Shown here: piece by piece, positions 1 through 7,477 of the stretch
How positions within the stretch are numbered: position 1 is the stretch's first letter
How the letters are laid out: each line of letters opens with the position of its first letter
Source of the DNA: Jiulongibacter sp.
GTDB lineage: Bacteria; Bacteroidota; Bacteroidia; Cytophagales; Spirosomataceae
NCBI GenBank assembly: GCA_024645245.1
Contig: JAHEBN010000002.1
Span: 1 to 64,000, forward strand
DNA length: 64,000 bases
Direction of reading: 5' to 3'
Program-made: the position numbers and the translations under genes
Notes under the pieces: generated by a model
Databases searched by the model: none
Told to the model about the DNA's origin: nothing
The model's input: only the letters and a program-made list of their open reading frames with translations

Positions 1-43
1 GCCAAATTTTTTGTAGAATTTGAGTTTTTAAATGCTTGATTGA

Positions 44-424
44 TTAATTTTTATCAAAAAGAATGATTTCTGTGAATGAATTGTAGTGATCTTTGGTAAA
101 CCAGACTTTTCCATCTGATCCGGTGACCAATCTTTCGGCTCCTCTGTTTTTACCATCTTGTTTTGGATAGATATCCCATTCGCGGTATTTTATTTTTTTG
201 CCAAATTTATCTTTTTGGGGCAATAATTTTTCATAATTCCCAAAATTTCTTCCACCCACATAGCCTTCGGGAGCTTTTCCGTGTTTTTGGACGTATTTTA
301 AGGTATTTAAAGCCGCTTTAGGAATAGACGTATTGCTCCGTATTTCTGACTTTGACTCAGAAACCTGACGGCACGATAAAGTAAAAAACAAGCTAAAAAT
401 AAGTAACAGAAATACCCGCATCAA
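44..424 (-). CDS. Secreted guanyl-specific ribonuclease (RNase Sa/barnase family), lipoprotein
   Basis: A 126-residue protein with a lipoprotein signal (hydrophobic residues 4-17, lipobox LSC with Cys18) followed by a compact microbial RNase domain, about residues 37-122. The motifs YREWD, RGAERLVTG and KDHYNSFTEI line up with the RNase Sa/barnase active site: general base Glu82, Arg98 and general acid His113 are all present, so the enzyme is probably active. Family members cleave single-stranded RNA after guanosine through a 2',3'-cyclic phosphate. The lipid anchor predicts a position in the cell envelope, which is unusual for a family mostly known as freely secreted. Its start overlaps the stop of the upstream 98-codon gene by 4 bp, so the two are probably co-translated. 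No barstar-like gene is next to it. The family call is firm; the biological role (RNA scavenging or toxin) is inference. Confidence 0.85.
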   Translation of the reverse strand: MMRVFLLLIFSLFFTLSCRQVSESKSEIRSNTSIPKAALNTLKYVQKHGKAPEGYVGGRNFGNYEKLLPQKDKFGKKIKYREWDIYPKQDGKNRGAERLVTGSDGKVWFTKDHYNSFTEIILFDKN

Positions 425-717
425 TTTAAAGAAAATGCAGGCACTTTAAATGCCCCGGCATGGTTAAACATCAGTTCGGTAATGGTATACGGCATTTCCT
501 CAATTAGGGGAAACTCATTGATAATGTCTAGCACTTCAAAATCATTATCAGCATGTAATACCATCCAAAGCCTGCTGCGGTCTTCAGAAAGGGCAAAAGA
601 AATAATTTTCCCGGCATTCATAAATTCATCTACCATCATACGCTGCTCCGGTATCCGCTCAACAAAGGTCTCTGTAAACGGCACCGGCAAATCGAACTCC
701 ACCATAAATTCTGCCAT
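421..717 (-). CDS. Small muconolactone-isomerase-like (ferredoxin-like fold) protein
   Basis: A 98-residue cytoplasmic protein with no signal peptide. The pattern, starting with MAEFMVEFDLP, then an amphipathic helix (about residues 15-33), a strand (GKIISFALS), a short acidic turn and a second helix-strand unit, resembles small dimeric alpha-beta barrel proteins of the muconolactone isomerase/YciI type. No catalytic residue can be assigned. It is the first gene of a two-gene unit with the ribonuclease lipoprotein (4-bp overlap) and is transcribed divergently from the TPP riboswitch leader. Its sequence does not look like barstar. Whether it relates to the ribonuclease or only shares its transcript is unknown. 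Confidence 0.6.
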   Translation of the reverse strand: MAEFMVEFDLPVPFTETFVERIPEQRMMVDEFMNAGKIISFALSEDRSRLWMVLHADNDFEVLDIINEFPLIEEMPYTITELMFNHAGAFKVPAFSLN

Positions 718-815
718 ATTCTGATTTTTTTGTTATCTGGTTTTGAAATAATACAATATATCCAGCACGAACAAGATATTTTTAGAAAAATAACGAAAAC
801 CGGGCCATTTGCGTT

Positions 816-823
816 TAACTTTG
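816..823 (+). promoter_or_regulatory. Candidate -7 promoter box for the TPP riboswitch leader
   Basis: TAACTTTG fits the Bacteroidota -7 consensus TAnnTTTG and would place the transcription start near 830, right at the first base of riboswitch helix P1 (832). No matching -33 TTTG lies 19 bases upstream, so the support is the -7 box and the fit with the aptamer edge. Confidence 0.45.
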
Positions 824-831
824 CAGAGAAA

Positions 832-918
832 TCTCAAAAAAGGGGTGCCTGAATACAACGGGCTGAGATCATACCCATTGAACCTGATGCGGTTAGTACC
901 GACGAAGGGAATTTGAGA
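832..918 (+). promoter_or_regulatory. TPP (THI-box) riboswitch aptamer
   Basis: The aptamer carries the conserved THI-box signatures in order: GGGGTGCC (842-848 region), GGCTGAGA, ACCC, GAACCTGAT, GGTTAGTACCG and CGAAGGGAA. Helix P1 is formed by TCTCAAA (832-838) and TTTGAGA (912-918). It senses thiamin pyrophosphate in the nascent RNA and normally lowers expression of thiamin synthesis or uptake genes. Here it lies about 120 bases upstream of a TonB-dependent receptor gene on the same strand, with no gene in between. Confidence 0.95.
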
Positions 919-919
919 A

Positions 920-960
920 AGAACCAAGGCTTGTCCGGAAAACAATTGGTTCTCTCTAAA
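920..960 (+). promoter_or_regulatory. Hairpin beside the TPP aptamer, probable expression platform
   Basis: AGAACCAA (920-927) pairs with TTGGTTCT (946-953), with an inner helix TTGT (931-934)/ACAA (942-945). The hairpin can also be extended: the 3' strand of aptamer helix P1 (912-918) can pair with 953-960 if one U is bulged. P1 and the extended hairpin are therefore mutually exclusive. No U-run follows, so the mode is not a simple intrinsic terminator. Confidence 0.55.
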
Positions 961-1039
961 AATGTCAAAATTTATGTCAAACAAAACGACAGCGATTTGG
1001 CTCCTTTATCTGCTTTCGTGTTAATCTTTTAAGATTATT

Positions 1040-3313
1040 ATGAAAAAAACATTTCTAAATTATTTTACAAGAAAAATTTTCTTTGCTTTGCTGTTATTGA
1101 GCAAAGTTGCTTTTGCTCAATCGGATAGTACAACATTGAAAGTGCTGAACGAAGTGGTGGTTAATGCCACCAGAGCCACGGTTAAAACCGGTATGGCATT
1201 TACCAATGTCACGAAGAAAGAGCTCGAAAAACAAAACCTGGGACAAGACATTCCGATTTTATTAAATCAGCTCACGTCCGTTGTTACCACCTCAGATGCC
1301 GGTGCAGGAGTCGGTTATACGGGTATTCGGATTCGTGGCTCCGACCCAACCCGTGTCAATGTTACCATCAATGGCATACCCTATAATGATTCGGAGTCGC
1401 AAGGAGTCTTTTGGGTAAATATGCCCGATTTTTCTTCTTCTGTAAGTAGTATTCAGCTGCAAAGAGGTGTGGGAACATCCACCAACGGTGCAGGGGCTTT
1501 TGGAGGTACTTTAAATGTAAATACCTTGCAGTATCAAAAAGAGGCTTTCGGTGAGGTGAATGCCTCGGTTGGTTCTTTTAATACATTAAAAACCAACATC
1601 ATAAGCAGTACTGGATTAATCAATAATAAGTTTGTATTGGATATGCGTTTGTCTAAAATTACATCTGATGGTTTTGTAGACCGGGCATCGTCTGATTTGA
1701 AATCCTACTATTTAACCGGCGGTTATTATGGCAAGCAAAATTTTGTACGCTTAAATGTTTTTGGTGGAAAAGAAGTGACCTACCAATCGTGGTATGGAAT
1801 ACCGGAAAGTCTGGCCAAAAACGATAAAGTCGGTTTTGAGGATTTTATTAACCGAAACTATTACGATGAGGGACTAAAAAACAACATGTGGGCAGCGGGA
1901 AGAAAATACAATTGGTACAATTATGATAATCAGGTAGACGATTATGAGCAGGATCATGTACAATTGATTTCATCTTTTAAGGTAGGGCAGAACTGGCGTT
2001 TTAATCCTACCCTTCATTATACTTATGGCCGTGGATTTTACGAACAGTATCGCGAGGACGATTCTTTTACCGATTACAATTTAAACAATGTAATTATTGG
2101 CCTGGATACAATTACAAATACCAATCTTATCAGAAGAAAATGGTTGAATAATCATTTTTATGGGACAGTCTGGTCACTGGATTACGAAGGATCTGGAAAA
2201 TTAAAAGGATCATTTGGTGGTGGTTGGAACAGATACGACGGTGATCATTATGGAGAAATTATTTGGGCTCAATATGCTTCCAATTCTGATATTCGATATC
2301 ATTATTACGACAATAATGGGCTAAAGACTGACTTCAATATTTACGGAAAGGGTTTTTATCAATTCAACGAGAAATTAAATGCATACCTGGACTTACAATA
2401 CCGGAATGTGGGTTTAAAAATGACGGGAACGGCAGATGCCCTGCAGTCAATCAATTCGAACAACACCTATAGTTTTTTTAATCCAAAACTGGGTTTTAAC
2501 TACAATCTAAACACCGTGAGTTCATTTTTTGCATCATTTGCAGTAGGAAATAAAGAGCCGAGCAGACAAGACCTGGTGGATCACCTGAACTATACCATAT
2601 ACAACGGAGTGAATGGAATACAGTCGAAACCACTTGCCGAAAATTTAATGGATTATGAAGCAGGTTACAGATTCTTAAAGGAAAATACGCAAATTGAAGT
2701 CAATGGCTATTTTATGAACTACAAAAATCAGCTCGTACTAACCGGAGCCATCAATAATGTGGGCGAGGCAATTCGGGTAAATGTTGCGGAAAGCTACCGT
2801 GCCGGAATCGAACTACAGATTGCTCAAAATGTAGGAGAGAAGTTTAAACTGATGGGAAATCTGACCTTGAGTCAGAATAAAATCGGGACATTTACAGAAA
2901 CCGTCGCCAGCTACGATGGGGAATCACCTGATGAAATAAATAATTTTAAGAAAGCGGATATTTCATTTTCTCCAAATATTATCGCCGGTGGAATATTAAG
3001 TTATTTTCCTATATCCAATCTGGAAATAGCCCTTTTACCTAAGTTTGTAGGTAAGCAATTCCTGGATAATACTTCTGATGCAAGCCGCAAACTTGATGCT
3101 TATTTTGTCAATAACCTCCGCATAAATTATTCGATAAAAACTGGCTGGGCAAAAAATCTGAGCATCAGTGCCCTTGTAAATAATGTTTTCAACACCAAAT
3201 ACGAATCCAATGGCTATACTTACAGCTATTTGTATTACGGAAAAATAACAGAAAACTTTGTTTATCCTCAGGCTGGAATCAACTTTTTAACTGCTTTAAA
3301 GATCAGAATTTAA
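1040..3313 (+). CDS. TonB-dependent outer membrane receptor, probable thiamin/thiamin-precursor uptake
   Basis: A 757-residue receptor with a signal peptide (about residues 1-26, ending VAFAQ), an N-terminal plug domain (about 35-145, containing IRIRGSDPTRVNVTINGIPYND) and a long C-terminal beta-barrel ending in LKIRI. Such receptors take up scarce ligands across the outer membrane using TonB-ExbBD energy. Its position directly behind a TPP riboswitch is what suggests the ligand: THI-box-controlled TonB receptors were predicted as thiamin receptors in Bacteroidota (the omr1 class). It lacks the long carboxypeptidase-like N-terminal extension of SusC proteins, and no SusD partner is adjacent. 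It ends just before a bidirectional terminator-like repeat. The family is certain; the ligand is inferred from regulation. Confidence 0.9.
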   Translation: MKKTFLNYFTRKIFFALLLLSKVAFAQSDSTTLKVLNEVVVNATRATVKTGMAFTNVTKKELEKQNLGQDIPILLNQLTSVVTTSDAGAGVGYTGIRIRGSDPTRVNVTINGIPYNDSESQGVFWVNMPDFSSSVSSIQLQRGVGTSTNGAGAFGGTLNVNTLQYQKEAFGEVNASVGSFNTLKTNIISSTGLINNKFVLDMRLSKITSDGFVDRASSDLKSYYLTGGYYGKQNFVRLNVFGGKEVTYQSWYGIPESLAKNDKVGFEDFINRNYYDEGLKNNMWAAGRKYNWYNYDNQVDDYEQDHVQLISSFKVGQNWRFNPTLHYTYGRGFYEQYREDDSFTDYNLNNVIIGLDTITNTNLIRRKWLNNHFYGTVWSLDYEGSGKLKGSFGGGWNRYDGDHYGEIIWAQYASNSDIRYHYYDNNGLKTDFNIYGKGFYQFNEKLNAYLDLQYRNVGLKMTGTADALQSINSNNTYSFFNPKLGFNYNLNTVSSFFASFAVGNKEPSRQDLVDHLNYTIYNGVNGIQSKPLAENLMDYEAGYRFLKENTQIEVNGYFMNYKNQLVLTGAINNVGEAIRVNVAESYRAGIELQIAQNVGEKFKLMGNLTLSQNKIGTFTETVASYDGESPDEINNFKKADISFSPNIIAGGILSYFPISNLEIALLPKFVGKQFLDNTSDASRKLDAYFVNNLRINYSIKTGWAKNLSISALVNNVFNTKYESNGYTYSYLYYGKITENFVYPQAGINFLTALKIRI

Positions 3314-3329
3314 AAAAGTTTTTCCCCTC

Positions 3330-3362
3330 AAACCTCACAGGTTTTTAAAACCTGTGAGGTTT
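3330..3362. terminator. Perfect inverted repeat between convergent genes, probable bidirectional terminator
   Basis: AAACCTCACAGGTTTT is followed after one base by its complement AAAACCTGTGAGGTTT, giving a 16-bp perfect stem, A/T-rich at its base and tip. It sits in the 82-bp gap between the end of the TonB receptor gene and the end of crcB, which point at each other, so it can serve both strands. The length and perfection are more than a terminator needs, and it may belong to a dispersed repeat family. Confidence 0.65.
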
Positions 3363-3395
3363 ACTATTCAAAGGAAAATATATTAAAACCAAGCC

Positions 3396-3752
3396 TTATT
3401 TCCCCAACAAAAGCCCAAGCCAGATAGCTCCAAGGCAGATAACAACATTCAATAAGATAATACTAAAAGCAGAAACATAATCGCCACTTTGTAAAGAACG
3501 GAATGTCTCCAGACTGAAAGTAGAGAAGGTACTGAAACCACCACAAAAACCAATGGCGAGCATGGGTCTCCACATTTGATGGTCTCCGCTTTTGGCAGTA
3601 ATATATCCAAGAATAAGACTTGCGAAAACATTAGAAAGCAAAGTACCGAGGGCAGGCCCGCTACCAAACCATACAAAGGCATTTTTGGATAACAAAAAAC
3701 GGGTAATACTTCCCAAGCCGCCACCAACGAAAATTAAAAGCAAAGTTTTCAC
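3396..3752 (-). CDS. crcB: Fluoride channel CrcB/Fluc
   Basis: A 118-residue four-helix membrane protein of typical length for Fluc channels. The signature GFCGGFSTFSTF (about residues 68-80) holds the phenylalanine/threonine fluoride track, and the N-terminal GGGLGSITR motif is also typical. Fluc proteins are dual-topology dimers that leak fluoride out of the cytoplasm. It is a single copy, divergent from the APC permease with only a 52-bp gap. I looked for a fluoride riboswitch in that gap and saw none. Confidence 0.93.
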   Translation of the reverse strand: MKTLLLIFVGGGLGSITRFLLSKNAFVWFGSGPALGTLLSNVFASLILGYITAKSGDHQMWRPMLAIGFCGGFSTFSTFSLETFRSLQSGDYVSAFSIILLNVVICLGAIWLGLLLGK

Positions 3753-3804
3753 TTCAGATATTTATGCGATATTTGATCAAAGATAAGATTTAAAATTATA
3801 TCAA

Positions 3805-5148
3805 ATGGCTGAGGTATCAAAAGCGAAAGATCAAAACGAACTTTTGAAGTTGTTGGGAGTGGGTTTTGGAATTGCCGTAACTGTAGGCGGAACAATTGGC
3901 ACCGGGATATTAAGAACTCCGGGTCCGATAGCCGCCGAGCTGGGAAATGCATGGCTCATAATGGGCGTATGGGTTTTGGTAAGTATTTACGCTATTATGG
4001 GGGTTTTATGTGCCATCGAGCTGGCGGTTTCTGTACCAATGGCGGGTTCCTGGTATGTATATGCTCAAAGAGCGTTTGGTGATTATATAGGATTCCTTAC
4101 CGGTATAACCAGTTGGCTGGGTACAGTTGCTTCTTTAGGCTTTGGATCCTATACCATCAGCGAATACATCATCCTGCTTTTACCCCAATTAAGTTCCTAT
4201 TTGGTACCTATGGCTATTGCAGTTCTGGTTTTACTTACACTTTTTCATACCATAGGCACGGCGATCGGAGGGCGATCACAGGAAATTCTGGCTGCGATCA
4301 AAGCTGTGGGCCTGGTTGCTTTCGTATTCGCCTGTTTTATTTATGGAAATAATACAGAAACAGTTTCAGTAGAAAAAGTCCAACACCTGGCCAGTGGCGG
4401 CTTGCTTTTTGGAATTATTGCTGCCATGCAGGGTATATTCTACACATTCGATGGTTGGCACACGGCAGCTTATTTTTCGGAAGAAAATACCGATGCTACC
4501 AATAATTTGCCTAAAGCCATGATCAGTGGTGTTTTGGTAATTATAGGCATTTATTTACTCGTAAATGCAGCAATACTTTATATTTTACCTATCGAAGAAT
4601 TAGCCAATTCTAAACTTGCCGCAGCCGATGCCATTCAAAAGATATTTGGAGAGCAATCCGGGCGATGGGTTACGCTGTTCTTGTTGATTTCTATTTTGGG
4701 AATTATGAACACGCAGGTAATGATGACCCCACGCACCCTCTTTTCCATGAGTCGCGATGGTTTATTTTTCAAAAAAGCGGTAGCTGTAAATAAAGGAGGT
4801 TCACCGGTTTATGCTTTATTTATTACCTGTTTATTATCAACCACATTGATTTTAATCGGGAAAGAAACCTCAGGCAGGTTATTGGATATTGCTACTTTCT
4901 ATTTTGTATCGGCTTATGCTTTGGGATTTGCTTCTTTGCTCAGGTTGAGAAAAAAAGAGCCGGATTTAGACAGACCCTATAAAGTGCCATTTTTCCCCTA
5001 CTTGCCCTGGACAATGCTCCTAGCTTCAATCGCATTTTTGGTTGGTTCGGTTGTGGGTGATCCCAATAATAGTTTATACGCAATACTTTTTCTCTTTCTT
5101 ACATATCCGCTTTATTTGCTTTTGAAAAAGACACAAAGCAGAAATTAA
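3805..5148 (+). CDS. APC-family amino acid permease
   Basis: A 447-residue integral membrane protein with about 12 hydrophobic segments. The first helix holds the APC hallmark GGTIGTGILRTPG (about residues 28-40), where the unwound Gly-rich stretch binds the amino group of the substrate. The middle part (MQGIFYTFDGWHTAAYFSEE) and the conserved cytoplasmic loop MMTPRTLFSMSRDG are typical of the LAT/APC subgroup. It probably exchanges or imports amino acids across the inner membrane; the substrate cannot be read from sequence. It is followed after 48 bp by the polyprenyl synthase gene on the same strand. Confidence 0.85.
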   Translation: MAEVSKAKDQNELLKLLGVGFGIAVTVGGTIGTGILRTPGPIAAELGNAWLIMGVWVLVSIYAIMGVLCAIELAVSVPMAGSWYVYAQRAFGDYIGFLTGITSWLGTVASLGFGSYTISEYIILLLPQLSSYLVPMAIAVLVLLTLFHTIGTAIGGRSQEILAAIKAVGLVAFVFACFIYGNNTETVSVEKVQHLASGGLLFGIIAAMQGIFYTFDGWHTAAYFSEENTDATNNLPKAMISGVLVIIGIYLLVNAAILYILPIEELANSKLAAADAIQKIFGEQSGRWVTLFLLISILGIMNTQVMMTPRTLFSMSRDGLFFKKAVAVNKGGSPVYALFITCLLSTTLILIGKETSGRLLDIATFYFVSAYALGFASLLRLRKKEPDLDRPYKVPFFPYLPWTMLLASIAFLVGSVVGDPNNSLYAILFLFLTYPLYLLLKKTQSRN

Positions 5149-5196
5149 ACAATTAAATCCAGTGTTGGTTTTTAGTTTTTACAACAAACAATTGAA

Positions 5197-6171
5197 ATGC
5201 AATCTGATCCTTTCTTAAGCCTGATAAATAAGACTTTGGCCGAAATAAAATACGGAGATTCACCTGCAGAATTATACGACCCTATTTCGTATATCATGTC
5301 TTTGGGTGGAAAAAGAATGAGACCAATTGCCACCCTGATGGCTTGCCAATTATTTGATCCGGCATGGCAAAAGGCCATAAAACCAGCCATAGCTGTTGAG
5401 GTTTTTCATAATTTCACCCTCATGCACGACGATATTATGGACGGAGCTCCGCTACGCCGGGGTAAACCAACAGTACATGAAAAATGGAATCGTGATATAG
5501 CCATACTTTCCGGGGATGTGATGCTGGTGGCGGCTTATGAATTAATGGGCGAAGTACCCGAAAAACACTTGAAAAAAGTGCTGAAAAGATTCAATAAAAC
5601 AGCCGCTGAAGTGTGTGAAGGTCAGCAGTTAGATATGAATTTTGCTACGCAAAACAATGTGACGGAAGCGGATTACATCAATATGATCCGGCTAAAGACC
5701 AGTGTACTTCTGGGTTTTGCTTTAGAACTCGGTGCAATAATAGCTGATCAGGCTGATGAAGTGAGTCATAGTTTATTCGAAATTGGCGTGAATCTGGGTC
5801 TTGGTTTTCAACTGAAAGACGACATTTTGGATGTATACGGTGACCCCGAAAAGTTTGGTAAACAAGTTGGGGGAGACATCATCGAAAACAAAAAAACCTG
5901 GCTTATGCTCAAGGCATTTGAGCTTTCGGCCGGAAAAGAAATAGGTCACGAACTTAAAACCTGGATCGATAAAAAGAATTTTGACCCGGCAGATAAAGTT
6001 GCCGCAGTTACGGCAATTTTTAATGAATTAGGAATTAAAGAATTGGCGGAAAATGAAATGAACGGGTATTTTAATACAGGTTTTGGTGGCATAGACCGCC
6101 TGAAATGTGACTTTGAAAAAAAGAAACCATTGATTGCATTTGGGGAGTATTTGTTGGGAAGGGAACATTAA
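5197..6171 (+). CDS. Polyprenyl synthetase (short-chain trans-isoprenyl diphosphate synthase)
   Basis: A 324-residue protein with both aspartate-rich motifs of the family: FARM DDIMD (Asp78-Asp82) and SARM DDILD (Asp208-Asp212), which bind the Mg2+-diphosphate of the allylic substrate, plus the GGKRMRP motif that binds isopentenyl diphosphate. Phe73, five residues before the first FARM aspartate, is a bulky residue at the position that limits chain length, which favours a C15-C20 product (farnesyl or geranylgeranyl diphosphate). Such a product would feed quinone, heme O or carotenoid synthesis. The exact product is inference. It converges with the MFS gene at 6174, only 2 bp away. Confidence 0.88.
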   Translation: MQSDPFLSLINKTLAEIKYGDSPAELYDPISYIMSLGGKRMRPIATLMACQLFDPAWQKAIKPAIAVEVFHNFTLMHDDIMDGAPLRRGKPTVHEKWNRDIAILSGDVMLVAAYELMGEVPEKHLKKVLKRFNKTAAEVCEGQQLDMNFATQNNVTEADYINMIRLKTSVLLGFALELGAIIADQADEVSHSLFEIGVNLGLGFQLKDDILDVYGDPEKFGKQVGGDIIENKKTWLMLKAFELSAGKEIGHELKTWIDKKNFDPADKVAAVTAIFNELGIKELAENEMNGYFNTGFGGIDRLKCDFEKKKPLIAFGEYLLGREH

Positions 6172-6173
6172 TT

Positions 6174-7364
6174 TCACTCCACATTTCTCACCTTCCGAGC
6201 GATAAAAATACTCAGGAAAATCATCAGCATGGCAAAATATCCTACCCAGTTGTACCTTTCGAGGTAGCCATCTTCGCGTTGAATGATTATCATTCCACCA
6301 ACACTGGAAGCAATGGCCTGAGCCATCAATTGAACCGAAGAATTAATTGCCATAAACCCACCTCTCTGCTTGGGCGTAACCACACCCGAAACCATCGCCT
6401 GTGTTGGAATAAGTCTCCCATTAGAGAAAATAAAGAATAAACCTGAAATCGATAGAATTACATACATAGGTGCTGGTACCAGGTTGGTAATTAGGAAAAT
6501 GGGTATTAAGGAGAGCAAAGCAAAAACCACAAAAACAGGGAGTTTACCTTGTTTATCGGCCAATTTACCAACCAAGGGAGCAGAAAAAATAGTAAGTAGA
6601 CCACCAACCAGATAAATCAGGTATATGTCGTTTTCTTTGTAGTGAATGTTGCTCACCAAAGAAGGGGCGATATAAGGGATAATGCTGAAATGCCCGAGCA
6701 TAATTATAGTTGAAAGTGCCAGAGCCCGTAATTGATTGGGAGTTTTCAGAATATTAGTGATAACCTCCATTTTTTTGGTTGCGGCACTTTCTGCATTTAA
6801 ATGAGAACTGATAGATGGTACATAAAACCAGATCAAAGCAATGATAATCAATCCTAGAATAGCAATGGTAAAAAAGGGTGCGTGCCATCCCCAAAGGTTG
6901 GCTAAATACAAGCCGCCCGGCACGCCAACCACCGAAGCTACCGAAAATGCTGTCATGATAACCCCCATTGCCGAAGCACGCCTGTCGTAACTAAAAGTAT
7001 CGGCAATTATAGAAAGTACCTGGGAGCCGATCATTCCTCCAAACACACCTGTAAGTACCCTGGCCGACATCAGCACGTAATAATTGGGAGAAAGTGCACA
7101 TCCAAAAGTGCCGACTACAAAACCAATGTAAGCAAAAAGAAGTACTTTTTTCCGGTCAAAACGATCGGCATAAAACGCCAGAGTAAATCCGGAAATGGCC
7201 GCTGAAACTCCATAACTGGCTACCACAAAACCAAATTGTTGTGGATTTATATGGAAAATCTTCATCAACTGAGGCCCAAGTGGCATCAGAATCATAAAAT
7301 CCATGATGTGTGTGAAGTTTACGCATGCCAGAATCAGCAACAGCAGTCTCTCTTTCTTTGTCAT
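6174..7364 (-). CDS. MFS transporter (DHA1-type)
   Basis: A 396-residue 12-helix transporter. The loop between helices 2 and 3 carries the MFS motif A in the form FYADRFDRKKVLL (about residues 63-75), and the helix-5 region has the antiporter-type GVPGGLYLANLWGWHAPF pattern (about 146-163). DHA1 members are mostly proton-driven exporters of drugs, sugars or amino acids. The substrate is not evident. It is transcribed divergently from the amidohydrolase gene, whose likely start is 7478, leaving about 113 bp for both promoters. Confidence 0.82.
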   Translation of the reverse strand: MTKKERLLLLILACVNFTHIMDFMILMPLGPQLMKIFHINPQQFGFVVASYGVSAAISGFTLAFYADRFDRKKVLLFAYIGFVVGTFGCALSPNYYVLMSARVLTGVFGGMIGSQVLSIIADTFSYDRRASAMGVIMTAFSVASVVGVPGGLYLANLWGWHAPFFTIAILGLIIIALIWFYVPSISSHLNAESAATKKMEVITNILKTPNQLRALALSTIIMLGHFSIIPYIAPSLVSNIHYKENDIYLIYLVGGLLTIFSAPLVGKLADKQGKLPVFVVFALLSLIPIFLITNLVPAPMYVILSISGLFFIFSNGRLIPTQAMVSGVVTPKQRGGFMAINSSVQLMAQAIASSVGGMIIIQREDGYLERYNWVGYFAMLMIFLSIFIARKVRNVE

Positions 7365-7477
7365 TCAGTCGGTTATCTCAAAGGAAATACAAGTATCGGG
7401 TAATAAATGTTCAGCGAAAGCTGTTTTTAAAAGATTTTTTCAGGAAATTGGACTTCAACTTCATCAATTCTGCCAAA

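Noticed and set aside
421-717. Barstar-type inhibitor for the RNase lipoprotein
   Set aside because: Length is close to barstar, but the sequence pattern is of the muconolactone-isomerase-like type; I saw no barstar signature.
733-984. 83-codon minus-strand ORF over the TPP riboswitch
   Set aside because: It lies exactly on the aptamer and its flanks, has no recognisable protein pattern, and the RNA structure explains the bases.
3753-3804. Possible fluoride riboswitch before crcB
   Set aside because: The gap is only 52 bp and I find no conserved fluoride aptamer sequence in it.
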